Under the pieces are notes generated by a model that ran no database searches, was not told the DNA's origin, and saw only the letters and a program-made list of their open reading frames with translations. A stretch of 23,165 nt of DNA from assembly GCA_937958145.1 (NCBI GenBank), contig CALGOE010000287.1, positions 1 through 23,165 on the forward strand, written 5' to 3'. The DNA comes from an uncultured Desulfobacca sp. Its GTDB lineage: Bacteria; Desulfobacterota; Desulfobaccia; Desulfobaccales; Desulfobaccaceae. This document shows positions 7,493 to 14,964 of this stretch, piece by piece; position 1 is the stretch's first letter, and the number at the start of each line of letters is the position of its first letter. The position numbers were made by a program, and so were the translations under genes.

Positions 7493-8470
7493 TTAAAACC
7501 GCACCACCTTGCGGATGGCCCGGCTGATCCGGTGGGGGTCGGGAAGATAATAATCCTCCAGCTTTAACAGGGGGACGATCGTATCAAAGCCGGTCACCCG
7601 TTCCAACGGGGCAGCCAGGGACAAAAATGCCTTTTCCTGGATCCGGGCCATGATCTCGGCGGCCAAACCACCGGTGCGGCAGGCCTCATGAACGATCACC
7701 CCCCGCCCGGTTTTGCGGATGGAAGCAACAATGGTCTCATCATCCATAGGGGCTATGGTCCGCAGATCGATGACTTCGGCCGCAATGCCCTCTGGCGCCA
7801 CTAACTCCGCCGCCCGCACCGCCTCGCGCACCATGGACCCCCAGGCCACCACCGTTACCGCGTCTCCTGCCCGAACTATTTTTGCTGTAGATAAGGGTAT
7901 GGTGTAATCACCTTCGGGCACCTCCTCCCGCACGGCCCGATAAATCCGTTTTGGCTCCAGGAACACCACCGGATCGGGGTCCCGCAGGGCCGACACCAGC
8001 AATCCTTTGGCATCATAAGGAGTGGAGGGAATCACCACCTTCAGGCCCGGCAGGTGGGCCAGGATGGCCTCGGTACTCTCGGAATGGTGTTCCGGGGCAT
8101 GAATGCCGGCCCCGTACGGCAGGCGGATGACCATGGGCAGCGTATACCGGCCCCGACTGCGATTCCGGTAGCGGCTGACATGGCAGATAATCTGATCCAA
8201 GGCCGCCGGCAAGAACCCCATGAACTGAATCTCGGGCACGGGTTTGAAGCCGCCCAGGGCCAGGCCCAGCGCAGTCCCCACAATGGCAGCTTCGGCCAAA
8301 GGAGTATCCACCACCCGGTTAGGACCAAAAAGAGCCTGCAGCCCGTCAGTCACCCGAAAGACCCCGCCCAACCGGCCCACGTCCTCCCCCAACAGGATGA
8401 TCCGCTCATCCCGGCTCATTTCTTCCTTCAGGGCCAGATTCAGGGCCTCCACCATATTAAGCTTGGCCAT
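7493..8470 (-). CDS. pdhB: Pyruvate (2-oxoacid) dehydrogenase E1 component, beta subunit
   Basis: 325 residues, the standard length of E1 beta. It carries the family blocks MVEALNLALKEEMSRDERI, LLGEDVGRLGGVFRVTDGL, DTPLAEAAIVGTALGLALGG, the ring-like RLPYGAGIHAPEHHSESTEA (about residues 115-134), VVIPSTPYDAKGLL and the C-terminal RVTGFDTIVPLLKLEDYYLPD. With the alpha subunit it forms the ThDP-dependent heterotetramer that decarboxylates a 2-oxoacid and acylates the lipoyl arm of E2. The ATG at 8470 is chosen over an upstream in-frame start because GAAGGA stands before it and the family N-terminus MAKLNMVEAL begins here. It overlaps the end of the alpha gene by 14 bp. No E2 or E3 gene follows. 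A branched-chain or acetoin dehydrogenase role cannot be excluded from sequence. Confidence 0.9.
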   Translation of the reverse strand: MAKLNMVEALNLALKEEMSRDERIILLGEDVGRLGGVFRVTDGLQALFGPNRVVDTPLAEAAIVGTALGLALGGFKPVPEIQFMGFLPAALDQIICHVSRYRNRSRGRYTLPMVIRLPYGAGIHAPEHHSESTEAILAHLPGLKVVIPSTPYDAKGLLVSALRDPDPVVFLEPKRIYRAVREEVPEGDYTIPLSTAKIVRAGDAVTVVAWGSMVREAVRAAELVAPEGIAAEVIDLRTIAPMDDETIVASIRKTGRGVIVHEACRTGGLAAEIMARIQEKAFLSLAAPLERVTGFDTIVPLLKLEDYYLPDPHRISRAIRKVVRF

Positions 8471-9578
8471 CGGTTCCTTCTCCCGAACTGGCCAGAATAC
8501 GGTGTAAATAGTCTTTTTGGTGGGCCAGGTAAGGCGGTAAGGTGGCGTAGTGGTAGTCAAAGATATCGTCGGGTCTTAAGGGGATGGCGGCCTCGGCTTT
8601 TTTGGCCTCTTCCTTCACCAGCGTCTGGTAACGCTCCCAGCGTTCGGTCTCAGCCGCGGGGGTCAATAACCCTTTTTTCTCTAAATACAGACGGACCCGC
8701 GGCAGTGGTTCGTACGGTTCCTGAGCCTTGAGCTCCTCGGCGGACCGATAGCGGCTGGGGTCGTCGGCCGTGGTATGGGGGCCCAGGCGATAGGTCTGAG
8801 CCTCGATGAGCACCGGCCCCCGCCCCGACCGGGCATGGGCTGCGGCCTCCTTGGTGGCGGCATACACCGCCAGGATGTCATTGCCATCGACCATCACCCC
8901 GGGAAAACCATAGGCAATGGCTTTTTGGGCCAAAGTCGGAGCTGCCGTCTGGGTCGAACGAGGCACTGAAATAGAATACTGGTTGTTCTGGCAGAAGAAC
9001 ACGCACGGGGTTTGAAAGACGCCGGCAAAATTCATGGCCTCATGAAAATCGCCCTTGGACGTGGCCCCGTCGCCGAAATAAATCAAGGTTACGGTCTGCT
9101 CACCCTTCAGCTTGGCCGCCCAGGCCAGGCCCACCCCATGCAGCGTCTGGGTTCCCACCGGGGCACAGATGGGCAGCACCCTGACATTTTCGGGGAAATG
9201 GCTGCCCCACTCACTGCCCATCCAATACATATAAATGAGCTGTAAAGGCACGCCCCTAAGAAGCATGGCCCCCATTTCCCGGAAAGACGGCACCACCCAG
9301 TCGCCCTCCTGGAGGACGGCGGCGCTGCCGATATTGGCCGCTTCCTGCCCCAGGGTCGGGGCATACGTCCCCATCCGGCCGGCCCGTTGCAAGGTCAAGG
9401 CCTGCTGATCGGCCACCCGCAGAAAAACCATCCTGTCGTAGAGGTCCAGGAGATAGTCGTCGCTGAGATCATCGGGGCGCACGTCCGGCGCTATGATATT
9501 CCCTGTAAAATCCAGAACTTCCACGCGCCGACCGCGCAGCGGGTCATACTCTGCCAAATTCATGGGGCCTCCGGCCAC
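8457..9578 (-). CDS. pdhA: Pyruvate (2-oxoacid) dehydrogenase E1 component, alpha subunit
   Basis: 373 residues with the ThDP-binding motif GDG at 169-171 leading through SKGDFHEAMNFAGV to the NN pair at 198-199 (QNNQYSISVP). Other family blocks are YDRMVFLRVADQQALTLQRAG (split here: 47-66), PTLGQEAANIGSAAVL, WVVPSFREMGAMLLRGVP and the phosphorylation-loop-like RLGPHTTADDPSRYR. It resembles the bacterial heterotetrameric E1 alpha of Geobacter and Bacillus rather than the homodimeric AceE. The start is taken as GTG at 9578, with GGAGG eight bases upstream; an ATG at 9563 also has GGAGG, but only four bases away. A nine-base-pair perfect hairpin covers the ribosome site (separate entry). The substrate is not certain. 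Confidence 0.9.
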   Translation of the reverse strand: MAGGPMNLAEYDPLRGRRVEVLDFTGNIIAPDVRPDDLSDDYLLDLYDRMVFLRVADQQALTLQRAGRMGTYAPTLGQEAANIGSAAVLQEGDWVVPSFREMGAMLLRGVPLQLIYMYWMGSEWGSHFPENVRVLPICAPVGTQTLHGVGLAWAAKLKGEQTVTLIYFGDGATSKGDFHEAMNFAGVFQTPCVFFCQNNQYSISVPRSTQTAAPTLAQKAIAYGFPGVMVDGNDILAVYAATKEAAAHARSGRGPVLIEAQTYRLGPHTTADDPSRYRSAEELKAQEPYEPLPRVRLYLEKKGLLTPAAETERWERYQTLVKEEAKKAEAAIPLRPDDIFDYHYATLPPYLAHQKDYLHRILASSGEGTDGQA

Positions 9579-9587
9579 TGCTGGTTC

Positions 9588-9611
9588 CTCCGGCCTGCGA
9601 TCAGGCCGGAG
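9588..9611 (-). promoter_or_regulatory. Hairpin covering the ribosome-binding site of the E1 alpha gene
   Basis: In the minus-strand transcript, CTCCGGCCT and AGGCCGGAG form a perfect nine-base-pair stem with a six-base loop. The right arm runs into the GGAGG ribosome site of the GTG start at 9578, so the fold would hide it. On the plus strand the same stem is followed by GCGTTTTT and would look like an intrinsic terminator, but no plus-strand gene leads into it. It may set the ratio between the thioredoxin-like protein and E1, or stop an antisense transcript; both are inference. Confidence 0.55.
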
Positions 9612-9646
9612 CGTTTTTCAGGCCGCCGTGATGCCATCGTTTTTGC

Positions 9647-9910
9647 TCAATCCTGGGCCCACTGTTTCAACATCTCATAACTGGGCTCACCACAGAGCCA
9701 TTTTCCTGTGCGGGTGTTATAAAAAAATGGCACGCCGCCGCAGAAACCCTGGTCATATTTTTTCAGGAGCGCGGCATTGGCCTGATTGTGCCAGACCTCT
9801 AATCTGGTCACGGTCAGGCCCAGCTCTTCCTCCAAACGTTCCAGCAGAGGTTCCACCTTTTTGCAGTGGACACATTCGGTGCCATAAAATTCTATCAGAT
9901 GATCTGCCAA
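9647..9910 (-). CDS. Small thioredoxin/glutaredoxin-fold protein with CxxC
   Basis: An 87-residue protein beginning at a TTG codon (9910). The start is chosen because GGGAGG stands seven bases upstream and the predicted protein then begins directly with the first strand of a thioredoxin fold (MADHLIEFYGTECVHCKKVE). The in-frame extension further upstream is low-complexity and lacks family features. The active site is C-V-H-C (Cys13, Cys16) after a beta strand, and a cis-proline candidate is seen in GGVPFFYN (Pro61). Two more cysteines (57 and 73) flank it. No signal peptide or membrane helix remains with this start, so it should be cytoplasmic. It lies 68 bp before the E1 alpha gene in the same direction and may share its transcript. 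Its partner is unknown; a redox role in the dehydrogenase is only suggested by position. Confidence 0.75.
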   Translation of the reverse strand: MADHLIEFYGTECVHCKKVEPLLERLEEELGLTVTRLEVWHNQANAALLKKYDQGFCGGVPFFYNTRTGKWLCGEPSYEMLKQWAQD

Positions 9911-10469
9911 AAAATATCCTCCCGCCGGGCCACCGTAAAACCAAGCCACCCAGCCTGAGCCGGAGGTTGCGAGTGCCAAAAAACCCTCTGCCAACCCCAT
10001 GAGGGGCCTTGGGCTGCGCCAGGAGCCAGACATCAGGAGTGTTCTTTGGCCGCTGGCCAGGACCAGCATTCTTCAACAAGCTATTTGCCTGACTTCATTA
10101 GACCACAATACTGCTTTCAAATTGGCCTTATAATTCAGCCTTTTATCCGCCGTGCCACGATTCCGGCATTAGGCCAATTCCCTTATTCATACCATGAAGA
10201 AGTGTCAGGAAATGCCAGCTAAGCCAATTTTAACGAAAAAATAAAAAAAGTTCCACTTTTATCAGGAAATTTTCAAACAAGGCCGGAAAGAGGGCAGGGC
10301 TTCTTCTCACCAGTCTCCCGCCCGTGGTCAGTCTCGCCCCCGGCCCGGCGCCGGAGCCGCCCTTGTTCCTAGATATAGCAGATTGTGCGCAAATAATTAA
10401 GCCTAAAAGTTGCACCGCTGTTGAGAATGCTGTACTATAGCAGAAGAAAATAAGGGATTGAGGTTACCG
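9911..10469. other. Divergent intergenic region between the thioredoxin-like gene and the DUF3842 gene
   Basis: About 560 bp without a convincing gene. It holds the plus-strand promoter at 10410-10438 (separate entry) and a perfect eight-base inverted repeat AATTGGCC (10120-10127) and GGCCAATT (10172-10179), 44 bp apart. Short open frames on the minus strand are extensions or shadows without ribosome sites. A promoter for the minus-strand thioredoxin/E1 genes must lie here or to the right, but none stands out. Confidence 0.6.
10410..10438 (+). promoter_or_regulatory. Sigma-70-type promoter of the DUF3842-cooT pair
   Basis: TTGCAC (10410-10415), a 17-bp spacer, then TACTAT (10433-10438). Both boxes match the consensus at five of six positions and the spacing is optimal. 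Transcription would start near 10445, about 25 nt before the GTG start at 10470. Confidence 0.65.
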
Positions 10470-10889
10470 GTGCGAATCTGTGTTATTGATGGGCAAGGTG
10501 GTGGTATCGGCGCGGCGGTTATTAAACGACTCAAAGAAGTCTATCAAGAGGAGCATGAAATCATTGCTCTGGGCACCAACGCCATCGCCACGGCCCAGAT
10601 GCTGAAATCTCGGGCCAATCGGGGGGCAACCGGGGAAAATGCCATTGTCCAGACCGTCGCCACCGCTGACATCATTATTGGCCCCATTGCCATAATCCTG
10701 CCCAATGCCATGATGGGGGAACTTACCCCGCGGATGGCCGAGGCCATTGCTGCCGCCCGGGCTTTGAAATTACTGCTGCCCCTCACCCAGGAACGCATAG
10801 AAATCGTCGGTTTCAAACCCGAACCGCTCCCTCATCTGGTGGAACATATTGTCAGCACTCGTCTGAAGGAGATTATCCAGAATGTGTGA
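10470..10889 (+). CDS. DUF3842 family protein (Rossmann-like, unknown function)
   Basis: 139 residues from a GTG start chosen because GAGG stands six bases upstream and the conserved N-terminus VRICVIDGQGGGIGAAV follows at once. A TTG twelve bases earlier is too close to its own purine tract. The opening beta strand and glycine-rich turn (Asp7-Gly-Gln-Gly-Gly-Gly-Ile-Gly) resemble a nucleotide-binding Rossmann turn, and the next strand EIIALGTNAIATAQML continues an alpha/beta pattern. No membrane helix or signal is present. Sequences of this kind are known as DUF3842 and have no assigned reaction. The last eight bases overlap the next gene, a CooT-like nickel protein, which suggests a linked role, perhaps in nickel handling; that is inference only. 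Confidence 0.8.
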   Translation: MRICVIDGQGGGIGAAVIKRLKEVYQEEHEIIALGTNAIATAQMLKSRANRGATGENAIVQTVATADIIIGPIAIILPNAMMGELTPRMAEAIAAARALKLLLPLTQERIEIVGFKPEPLPHLVEHIVSTRLKEIIQNV

Positions 10890-11073
10890 AGCAGCTGCTT
10901 ATATTATCCGCAATGGCCAGGAAGAATTACTTCTGGAAGACGTCGATCTCATAGAGCCGGAGGGCGATCATCTCCGTCTGGTCAGCATCTTCGGCGAGCA
11001 GAAAATCGTCAAGGCCACCATCCAAAGCCTCAACCTGGTCAACCATAAGGTTATTCTGGTGGAAAATACGTGA
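10882..11073 (+). CDS. CooT-family small nickel-binding protein
   Basis: 63 residues starting MCEAAAYIIRNGQEELLLED, the typical CooT pattern: a cysteine at position 2 followed by an acidic residue, then a small beta-barrel-like protein ending in KVILVE. In Rhodospirillum rubrum CooT binds nickel through Cys2 as part of carbon monoxide dehydrogenase maturation; relatives occur widely in anaerobes that carry nickel enzymes. The gene starts inside the end of the DUF3842 gene (eight-base overlap, AATGTGTGA), with AAGGAG ten bases upstream of the ATG. No CO dehydrogenase gene is in the window. The family call is firm from length, N-terminus and pattern; the enzyme it serves is unknown. Confidence 0.82.
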   Translation: MCEAAAYIIRNGQEELLLEDVDLIEPEGDHLRLVSIFGEQKIVKATIQSLNLVNHKVILVENT

Positions 11074-11109
11074 GGTTTGCCGCTGTGGGGGACAGGCCGC
11101 ACCGGCTCC

Positions 11110-12120
11110 TTAAGAATCATTGATGGACGCCTGCGGAAAGTGATCGAAGCCGGTTCCGGCCAGTTCCAACTCCTTATCGTCATATTGCAGGCGGATACCG
11201 CTGCCGCGGACAATCGTGCCGATGCCCCGCGGGGCCGGCAACCCGGCTTTCAGAAAGGCCTTCTGCACCAAACCCTTTTTATCTGGATGGGCCGTAAAGA
11301 GGAGCTGATAATCCTCCCCGCCCTTGAGGGCCAGATCGACGGGCTCAGCCCCCAAGAGGCCGGCAACCTCGTGCACCGGTCGGGGAATGGGCAGCGCCGC
11401 TGCCGCCAGGACGGCGCCGACGCCGCTTCGTTGGCAGATCTGGTCCAGATCAGAAGCCACCCCATCGGATACATCGATGGCGGCCGTCGCCAGGTTTTGG
11501 CTCGCCAGGAGGCGGCCGGCCGCAATCTGGGGCCAAGGGCGCAAAAACGCTTCCATTAAAGGGATTTTCATCTCGTCCGGCAGCGCCAACCCGTGGCGCA
11601 GCAGCTCTAACCCGGCGGCCGCCAGACCCAGGGGGCCGGTGACATAAATATCGTCGCCAACCTGGGCGCCATCCCGGCGCAAGGCCCTTCCCGGCGCCAC
11701 CTGCCCCAGAACCGTCAGGCTCAGGGTCAGCCCCGCCGGTGCGGCCACCGTATCGCCGCCGATCACCGCCACGCCAAACTCTTGGGCCACGTCTTGCATA
11801 CCCTGAGCCAGCTCCAACGCCTGGTGCAAAGCCCGGCGCGGCGGCCACCCCAGAGCCAGCAGGGCATACTGCGGCTGCCCTCCCATGGCAGCGATGTCGC
11901 TGAGATTCACCGCCAGGGATTTCCAGCCCAGGGACCGCAGGGGGGTATACTTTAGATCAAAGTGCACCCCTTCGATGAGGGTGTCGATGGTCCAGAGCAG
12001 GTCTTGAGCCGCCTCCGGGGCCAGGATGGCCGTATCATCGCCGATACCGCAGCGCACTGCGGATGGCGGCGGCCCAAATATCCGACTCAGGGCAGCAATG
12101 AGGCGGCGCTCACCGCCCAT
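11110..12120 (-). CDS. thiL: Thiamine-monophosphate kinase
   Basis: 336 residues of the ATP-dependent kinase that turns thiamine monophosphate into thiamine diphosphate, the cofactor needed by the E1 enzyme encoded nearby. Family motifs are GIGDDTAIL (25-33), DTLIEGVHFDL (46-56), AVNLSDIAAMGGQP (70-83), GGDTV (121-125), GDDIYVTGPLG, the Asp-rich IDVSDGVASDLDQI (about 212-225) and LKGGEDYQLLF. Length fits the family. The ATG at 12120 has GGAGG ten bases upstream. It lies convergent to the cooT-like gene (36 bp apart) and follows ndk in the same direction after 105 bp. No other thiamine gene is in the window. Confidence 0.93.
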   Translation of the reverse strand: MGGERRLIAALSRIFGPPPSAVRCGIGDDTAILAPEAAQDLLWTIDTLIEGVHFDLKYTPLRSLGWKSLAVNLSDIAAMGGQPQYALLALGWPPRRALHQALELAQGMQDVAQEFGVAVIGGDTVAAPAGLTLSLTVLGQVAPGRALRRDGAQVGDDIYVTGPLGLAAAGLELLRHGLALPDEMKIPLMEAFLRPWPQIAAGRLLASQNLATAAIDVSDGVASDLDQICQRSGVGAVLAAAALPIPRPVHEVAGLLGAEPVDLALKGGEDYQLLFTAHPDKKGLVQKAFLKAGLPAPRGIGTIVRGSGIRLQYDDKELELAGTGFDHFPQASINDS

Positions 12121-12184
12121 GTCCTTGTCCCCTCCATCTTGGGACGGCTGCCAACGACAGCGGCAGCATTTTTGAGGCTTCCTC

Positions 12185-12217
12185 GCCGGCCCACGGCTTC
12201 AGGCGGAAGCCGCCGGC
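12185..12217 (-). other. Strong hairpin between ndk and thiL
   Basis: Arms CGGCTTC and GAAGCCG (12194-12200 and 12206-12212) form a seven-pair stem with a five-base loop, extended by GCCGG/CCGGC (12185-12189 and 12213-12217) after a four-base bulge. It stands right after the ndk stop in the direction of transcription. No U-tract follows, so it is not a standard intrinsic terminator; it may protect the ndk mRNA end or act with Rho. Confidence 0.4.
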
Positions 12218-12225
12218 CCAGAACG

Positions 12226-12645
12226 CTAAAACTTCTCCAACTCGTGGAAGAAAAAGGCTATTTCCGTCCTGGCCGTATCCGGCCCATCGGAGCCGTGCAC
12301 GATGTTCGCTTCGATGTCCCGGGCAAAATCGGCCCGGATGGTCCCCGGCGCAGCCTTCTGATAATTGGTGTCTCCCATCAGGTCCCGGTTCCGTTGGATG
12401 GCGCCCTCCCCCTCCAGGATCATGGCCACGATGGGACCGGAACTCATGAAGCTGGTCAGGCTGTCATAAAAAGGGCGTTCTTGATGCACCGCATAAAACT
12501 TTTGGGCCTGAGTTTTGGTCAACTGCACCATCTTCATGGCCTTGATCTTCAGCCCGGCCCGTTCAAAGCGGCCGATCACCTCGCCGATCAATCCCCGGGC
12601 CACCCCATCCGGCTTGATTAAAGATAATGTCTGTTCCATTGCCAT
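12226..12645 (-). CDS. ndk: Nucleoside diphosphate kinase
   Basis: 139 residues. The enzyme moves the gamma phosphate from ATP to nucleoside diphosphates through a phosphohistidine. The active-site block NIVHGSDGPDTA and the N-terminal MAMEQTLSLIKPDGVARG match the family closely; the length is usual. The start is placed at the ATG at 12645 rather than 12654 because the purine tract GGAAGG abuts the upstream ATG but is about ten bases from this one, and because the protein then aligns with the common MA-x-E-x-T start. It is followed by thiL and preceded by the EF-G-like gene with a 181-bp gap. Confidence 0.94.
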   Translation of the reverse strand: MAMEQTLSLIKPDGVARGLIGEVIGRFERAGLKIKAMKMVQLTKTQAQKFYAVHQERPFYDSLTSFMSSGPIVAMILEGEGAIQRNRDLMGDTNYQKAAPGTIRADFARDIEANIVHGSDGPDTARTEIAFFFHELEKF

Positions 12646-12826
12646 AGTCTGCATTCCTTCCCGTGGCCGCCCGCCTGTAAGACCGGACCGGCCGTATTCA
12701 ACTTATTTCCGGGACCAGGCTGGAAGGAGTCATGCTGCTCCCCCGAGCAGGTGTTGCAAAAGGGCCGACAGGGGGGCGAGGCCCCCTCCCCCAACCCCGG
12801 CACCAGGAGTTGCCTGGCCGGCATTT
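12646..12826 (-). other. Gap between the EF-G-like gene and ndk with GC-rich hairpins
   Basis: Directly after the EF-G stop lies a stem CCGG-CCAGG / CCTGG-CCGG (12797-12821) with a five-base loop and a two-base bulge, followed by a second run of G and C tracts around 12770-12790 that can also fold. Neither is followed by a clear U-tract. They may form a Rho-assisted end for the EF-G transcript. No gene is seen in the gap; the short frames are proline-rich and without ribosome sites. Confidence 0.35.
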
Positions 12827-14866
12827 TTACTTCTCAGCCTGCCCGAAATGATGAAATTGCATGGTAAAAGTGCCCCGGCCCTGAGTAGCCGAGCGCAGGG
12901 CCGTGGCATAGCCGAACATGCTGGCCAACGGGGCCAGACCGGCAATCACCCGGGTTGCCCCCTTGGATTGCAATTCTTCAATTTTGCCTTTCCGGGCGTT
13001 AAAATCGCCGATGACCTCGCCCATGAATTCTTCCGGCACGATGATTTCCACCCGCATGATGGGTTCCAGGAGGGCCGGTTGGGCTTCCAGGCAGGCCTGT
13101 TTGGCCGCCTGCATGGCCGCTACCCGAAAGGCCACATCGCTGGCCCACCCTTCTCTGACCTCGGCCTCCACCACCGTAGCCACCACATCCACCACCGGCT
13201 GGCCGAAGGCCGCGCCGGCCAAAAGGGCGCCCCTGATGGCCTCCAGCATCACCGGCACAAAGGGAATGGCCGGGTGGTCCTCCGGCAGCTGGGATTCTAC
13301 CCGGTTGCCGTCCCCCCGGGCCTGGGGGGCGACGGCAACCGTCACTGCGGCATAATGCCGTTTGCCGGCCAATTCCCGGTCAAAGACGGCGCTGGCCGTG
13401 GCGGTCCGATGAATGGTCTCCCGATAGACGACTTGGGGCCGTCCAGCCATGACCCGGGTGTGAAATTCCCGCTCCAGGCGATGGATCAAGACCTCAAGAT
13501 GCAATTCCCCCATACCCGAGAGAATTATCTGCCCCGTTTCCTCATCGGTCTGTACCCGCACACTGGGGTCCTCTTCCGCCAGACGGCTGAGGGCGGCATC
13601 CAACCTTTCCTGATCCTCCCGGGTCTGTGGTTCAATGGCCAAAGACATCACCGGGATATAGGAATCTATGGGCTCCAAGACGATGGGCGCTTCCGGATTG
13701 CACAAGGTGTCTCCGGTGGTGCTGTGCTTCAGGCCCATGACGCCCACCAGATTGCCGGCTGTGGCTTCGTCCAATCTCTCCCGCTGATTGGCGTGCATGC
13801 GCAGGATGCGGGCCGCCTTTTCCGTCACGTTTTTAATGGGATTATAGACATCCTGGCCGGTTTTCAGGGTGCCGGAATAAATCCGCACATACGACAACTT
13901 CCGCCCCTGGTCCATAATAATCTTAAAGACCAGCGCCGCCAGGGGGCCGTCCCGCCGGGCCGGGCGCTGTTCGATCTCGCCGGTACGCGGATTTTCTCCT
14001 GTTACCGCCGGGACTTCCGTGGGATCGGGCAAAAATCTGACAATACCGTCCAAAAGGGGTTGGACGCCCTTGTTGCGCAGGGCTGAACCGCAAAAGGTGG
14101 GTACTGCCTGCAAACGGACCGTAGCCCGATGGATGGCCTGGACCAATTGCTCCGCGGACAGGGTCTCTCCCCCCACGTAAGCCTCCATGACCGCGTCATC
14201 CACATCCGCCAGGGACTCTAGCAAGTTCTCATAGGCCTGCTGGGCCGCCGCCGCCAATTCGGCCGGGATGGCCACCTCCTGGTACACTGCCCCCAGACTG
14301 GCTTCGTCCCACACCACGGCTTTTTGCTTTAAAACATCAATGACCCCCCGGAATTGATCTTCCTGTCCCATGGGGATGGTCAGCAACAAGGGCCGCGCTC
14401 CCAATTTGACCCGCATACTCTCGACAGCTGCCGCAAAATCAGCCCCCAACCGATCCATCTTGTTGATAAAGGCAAGTTTGGGGACCCGGTACTTATCCGC
14501 CTGGTGCCAGACCGTCTCGGATTGGGGCTCAACGCCGTTAACGGCATCGAAAACCCCGATGGCACCGTCCAAGACCCGCAGGGACCGCTCCACTTCAATG
14601 GTAAAATCCACATGTCCGGGCGTATCCACGATGTTGATCTGATATCCCTGCCACTCACAGGTGGTGACCGCCGAGGTGATGGTTATGCCCCGCTCCTGCT
14701 CCTCGGGCATCCAGTCCATGACTGCAGCACCATTATGCACTTCCCCCATTTTGTGGGTCTTGCCGGTATAATAGAGAATCCTCTCGGTCAGAGTGGTCTT
14801 CCCGGCGTCAATATGTGCGATGATTCCGATATTGCGGATATTTTTTAATTTGACGGCACTGCCCAT
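12827..14866 (-). CDS. fusA: Elongation factor G paralogue (EF-G-like translational GTPase)
   Basis: 679 residues. G-domain motifs are intact: AHIDAGKTT (17-25), RGITITSA (59-66), DTPGHVDF (81-88) and NKMD (135-138). Domains II to V follow (GPLAALVFKIIMD; GMGELHLEVLIHRLEREF; LLEPIMRVEIIVPEEFMGEVIGDFNARKG split here; SMFGYATALRSATQGRGTF). The domain IV entry reads FDRELAGKRHYAAVTV where canonical EF-G has the GGRGQYGHV block, and the protein is about 15-20 residues shorter than E. coli EF-G. The gene is not next to rpsL, rpsG or tuf. Together this points to the second, EF-G-like class found beside true EF-G in many delta-proteobacteria, not the housekeeping copy. It has its own TTGACA promoter candidate. 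Confidence 0.85.
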   Translation of the reverse strand: MGSAVKLKNIRNIGIIAHIDAGKTTLTERILYYTGKTHKMGEVHNGAAVMDWMPEEQERGITITSAVTTCEWQGYQINIVDTPGHVDFTIEVERSLRVLDGAIGVFDAVNGVEPQSETVWHQADKYRVPKLAFINKMDRLGADFAAAVESMRVKLGARPLLLTIPMGQEDQFRGVIDVLKQKAVVWDEASLGAVYQEVAIPAELAAAAQQAYENLLESLADVDDAVMEAYVGGETLSAEQLVQAIHRATVRLQAVPTFCGSALRNKGVQPLLDGIVRFLPDPTEVPAVTGENPRTGEIEQRPARRDGPLAALVFKIIMDQGRKLSYVRIYSGTLKTGQDVYNPIKNVTEKAARILRMHANQRERLDEATAGNLVGVMGLKHSTTGDTLCNPEAPIVLEPIDSYIPVMSLAIEPQTREDQERLDAALSRLAEEDPSVRVQTDEETGQIILSGMGELHLEVLIHRLEREFHTRVMAGRPQVVYRETIHRTATASAVFDRELAGKRHYAAVTVAVAPQARGDGNRVESQLPEDHPAIPFVPVMLEAIRGALLAGAAFGQPVVDVVATVVEAEVREGWASDVAFRVAAMQAAKQACLEAQPALLEPIMRVEIIVPEEFMGEVIGDFNARKGKIEELQSKGATRVIAGLAPLASMFGYATALRSATQGRGTFTMQFHHFGQAEK

Positions 14867-14935
14867 AGCCTCGTCCCCACCAGAAGCGGCCTCAAACCTT
14901 GCCCTTGGGCTCCCGGGATCCCCCAGGCCCCTTTT

Positions 14936-14964
14936 TATTTAGGAAAAAATAGCTCCCTTGTCAA
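14936..14964 (-). promoter_or_regulatory. Sigma-70-type promoter of the EF-G-like gene
   Basis: On the minus strand a perfect TTGACA (14964-14959) is followed by 17 bp and then TAAATA (14941-14936), a weak -10 box. The EF-G-like ATG is about 65 nt downstream of the expected start. The -35 box is the strong part of the evidence. Confidence 0.5.

Noticed and set aside
7304..7567. Plus-strand open frame with repeated FRMINI/FRMVNM
   Set aside because: The peptide repeat comes from the DNA dyad sites; there is no ribosome site and the frame runs antisense into the E1 beta gene.
11074..11109. Weak stem CTGT/ACAG between the convergent cooT-like and thiL genes
   Set aside because: Only four firm pairs and no U-tract on either strand; not enough to call a terminator.
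12515..14086. 523-codon plus-strand open frame opposite the EF-G-like gene
   Set aside because: It is the antisense of a clear GTPase gene with all motifs; long antisense frames are common in GC-rich DNA.
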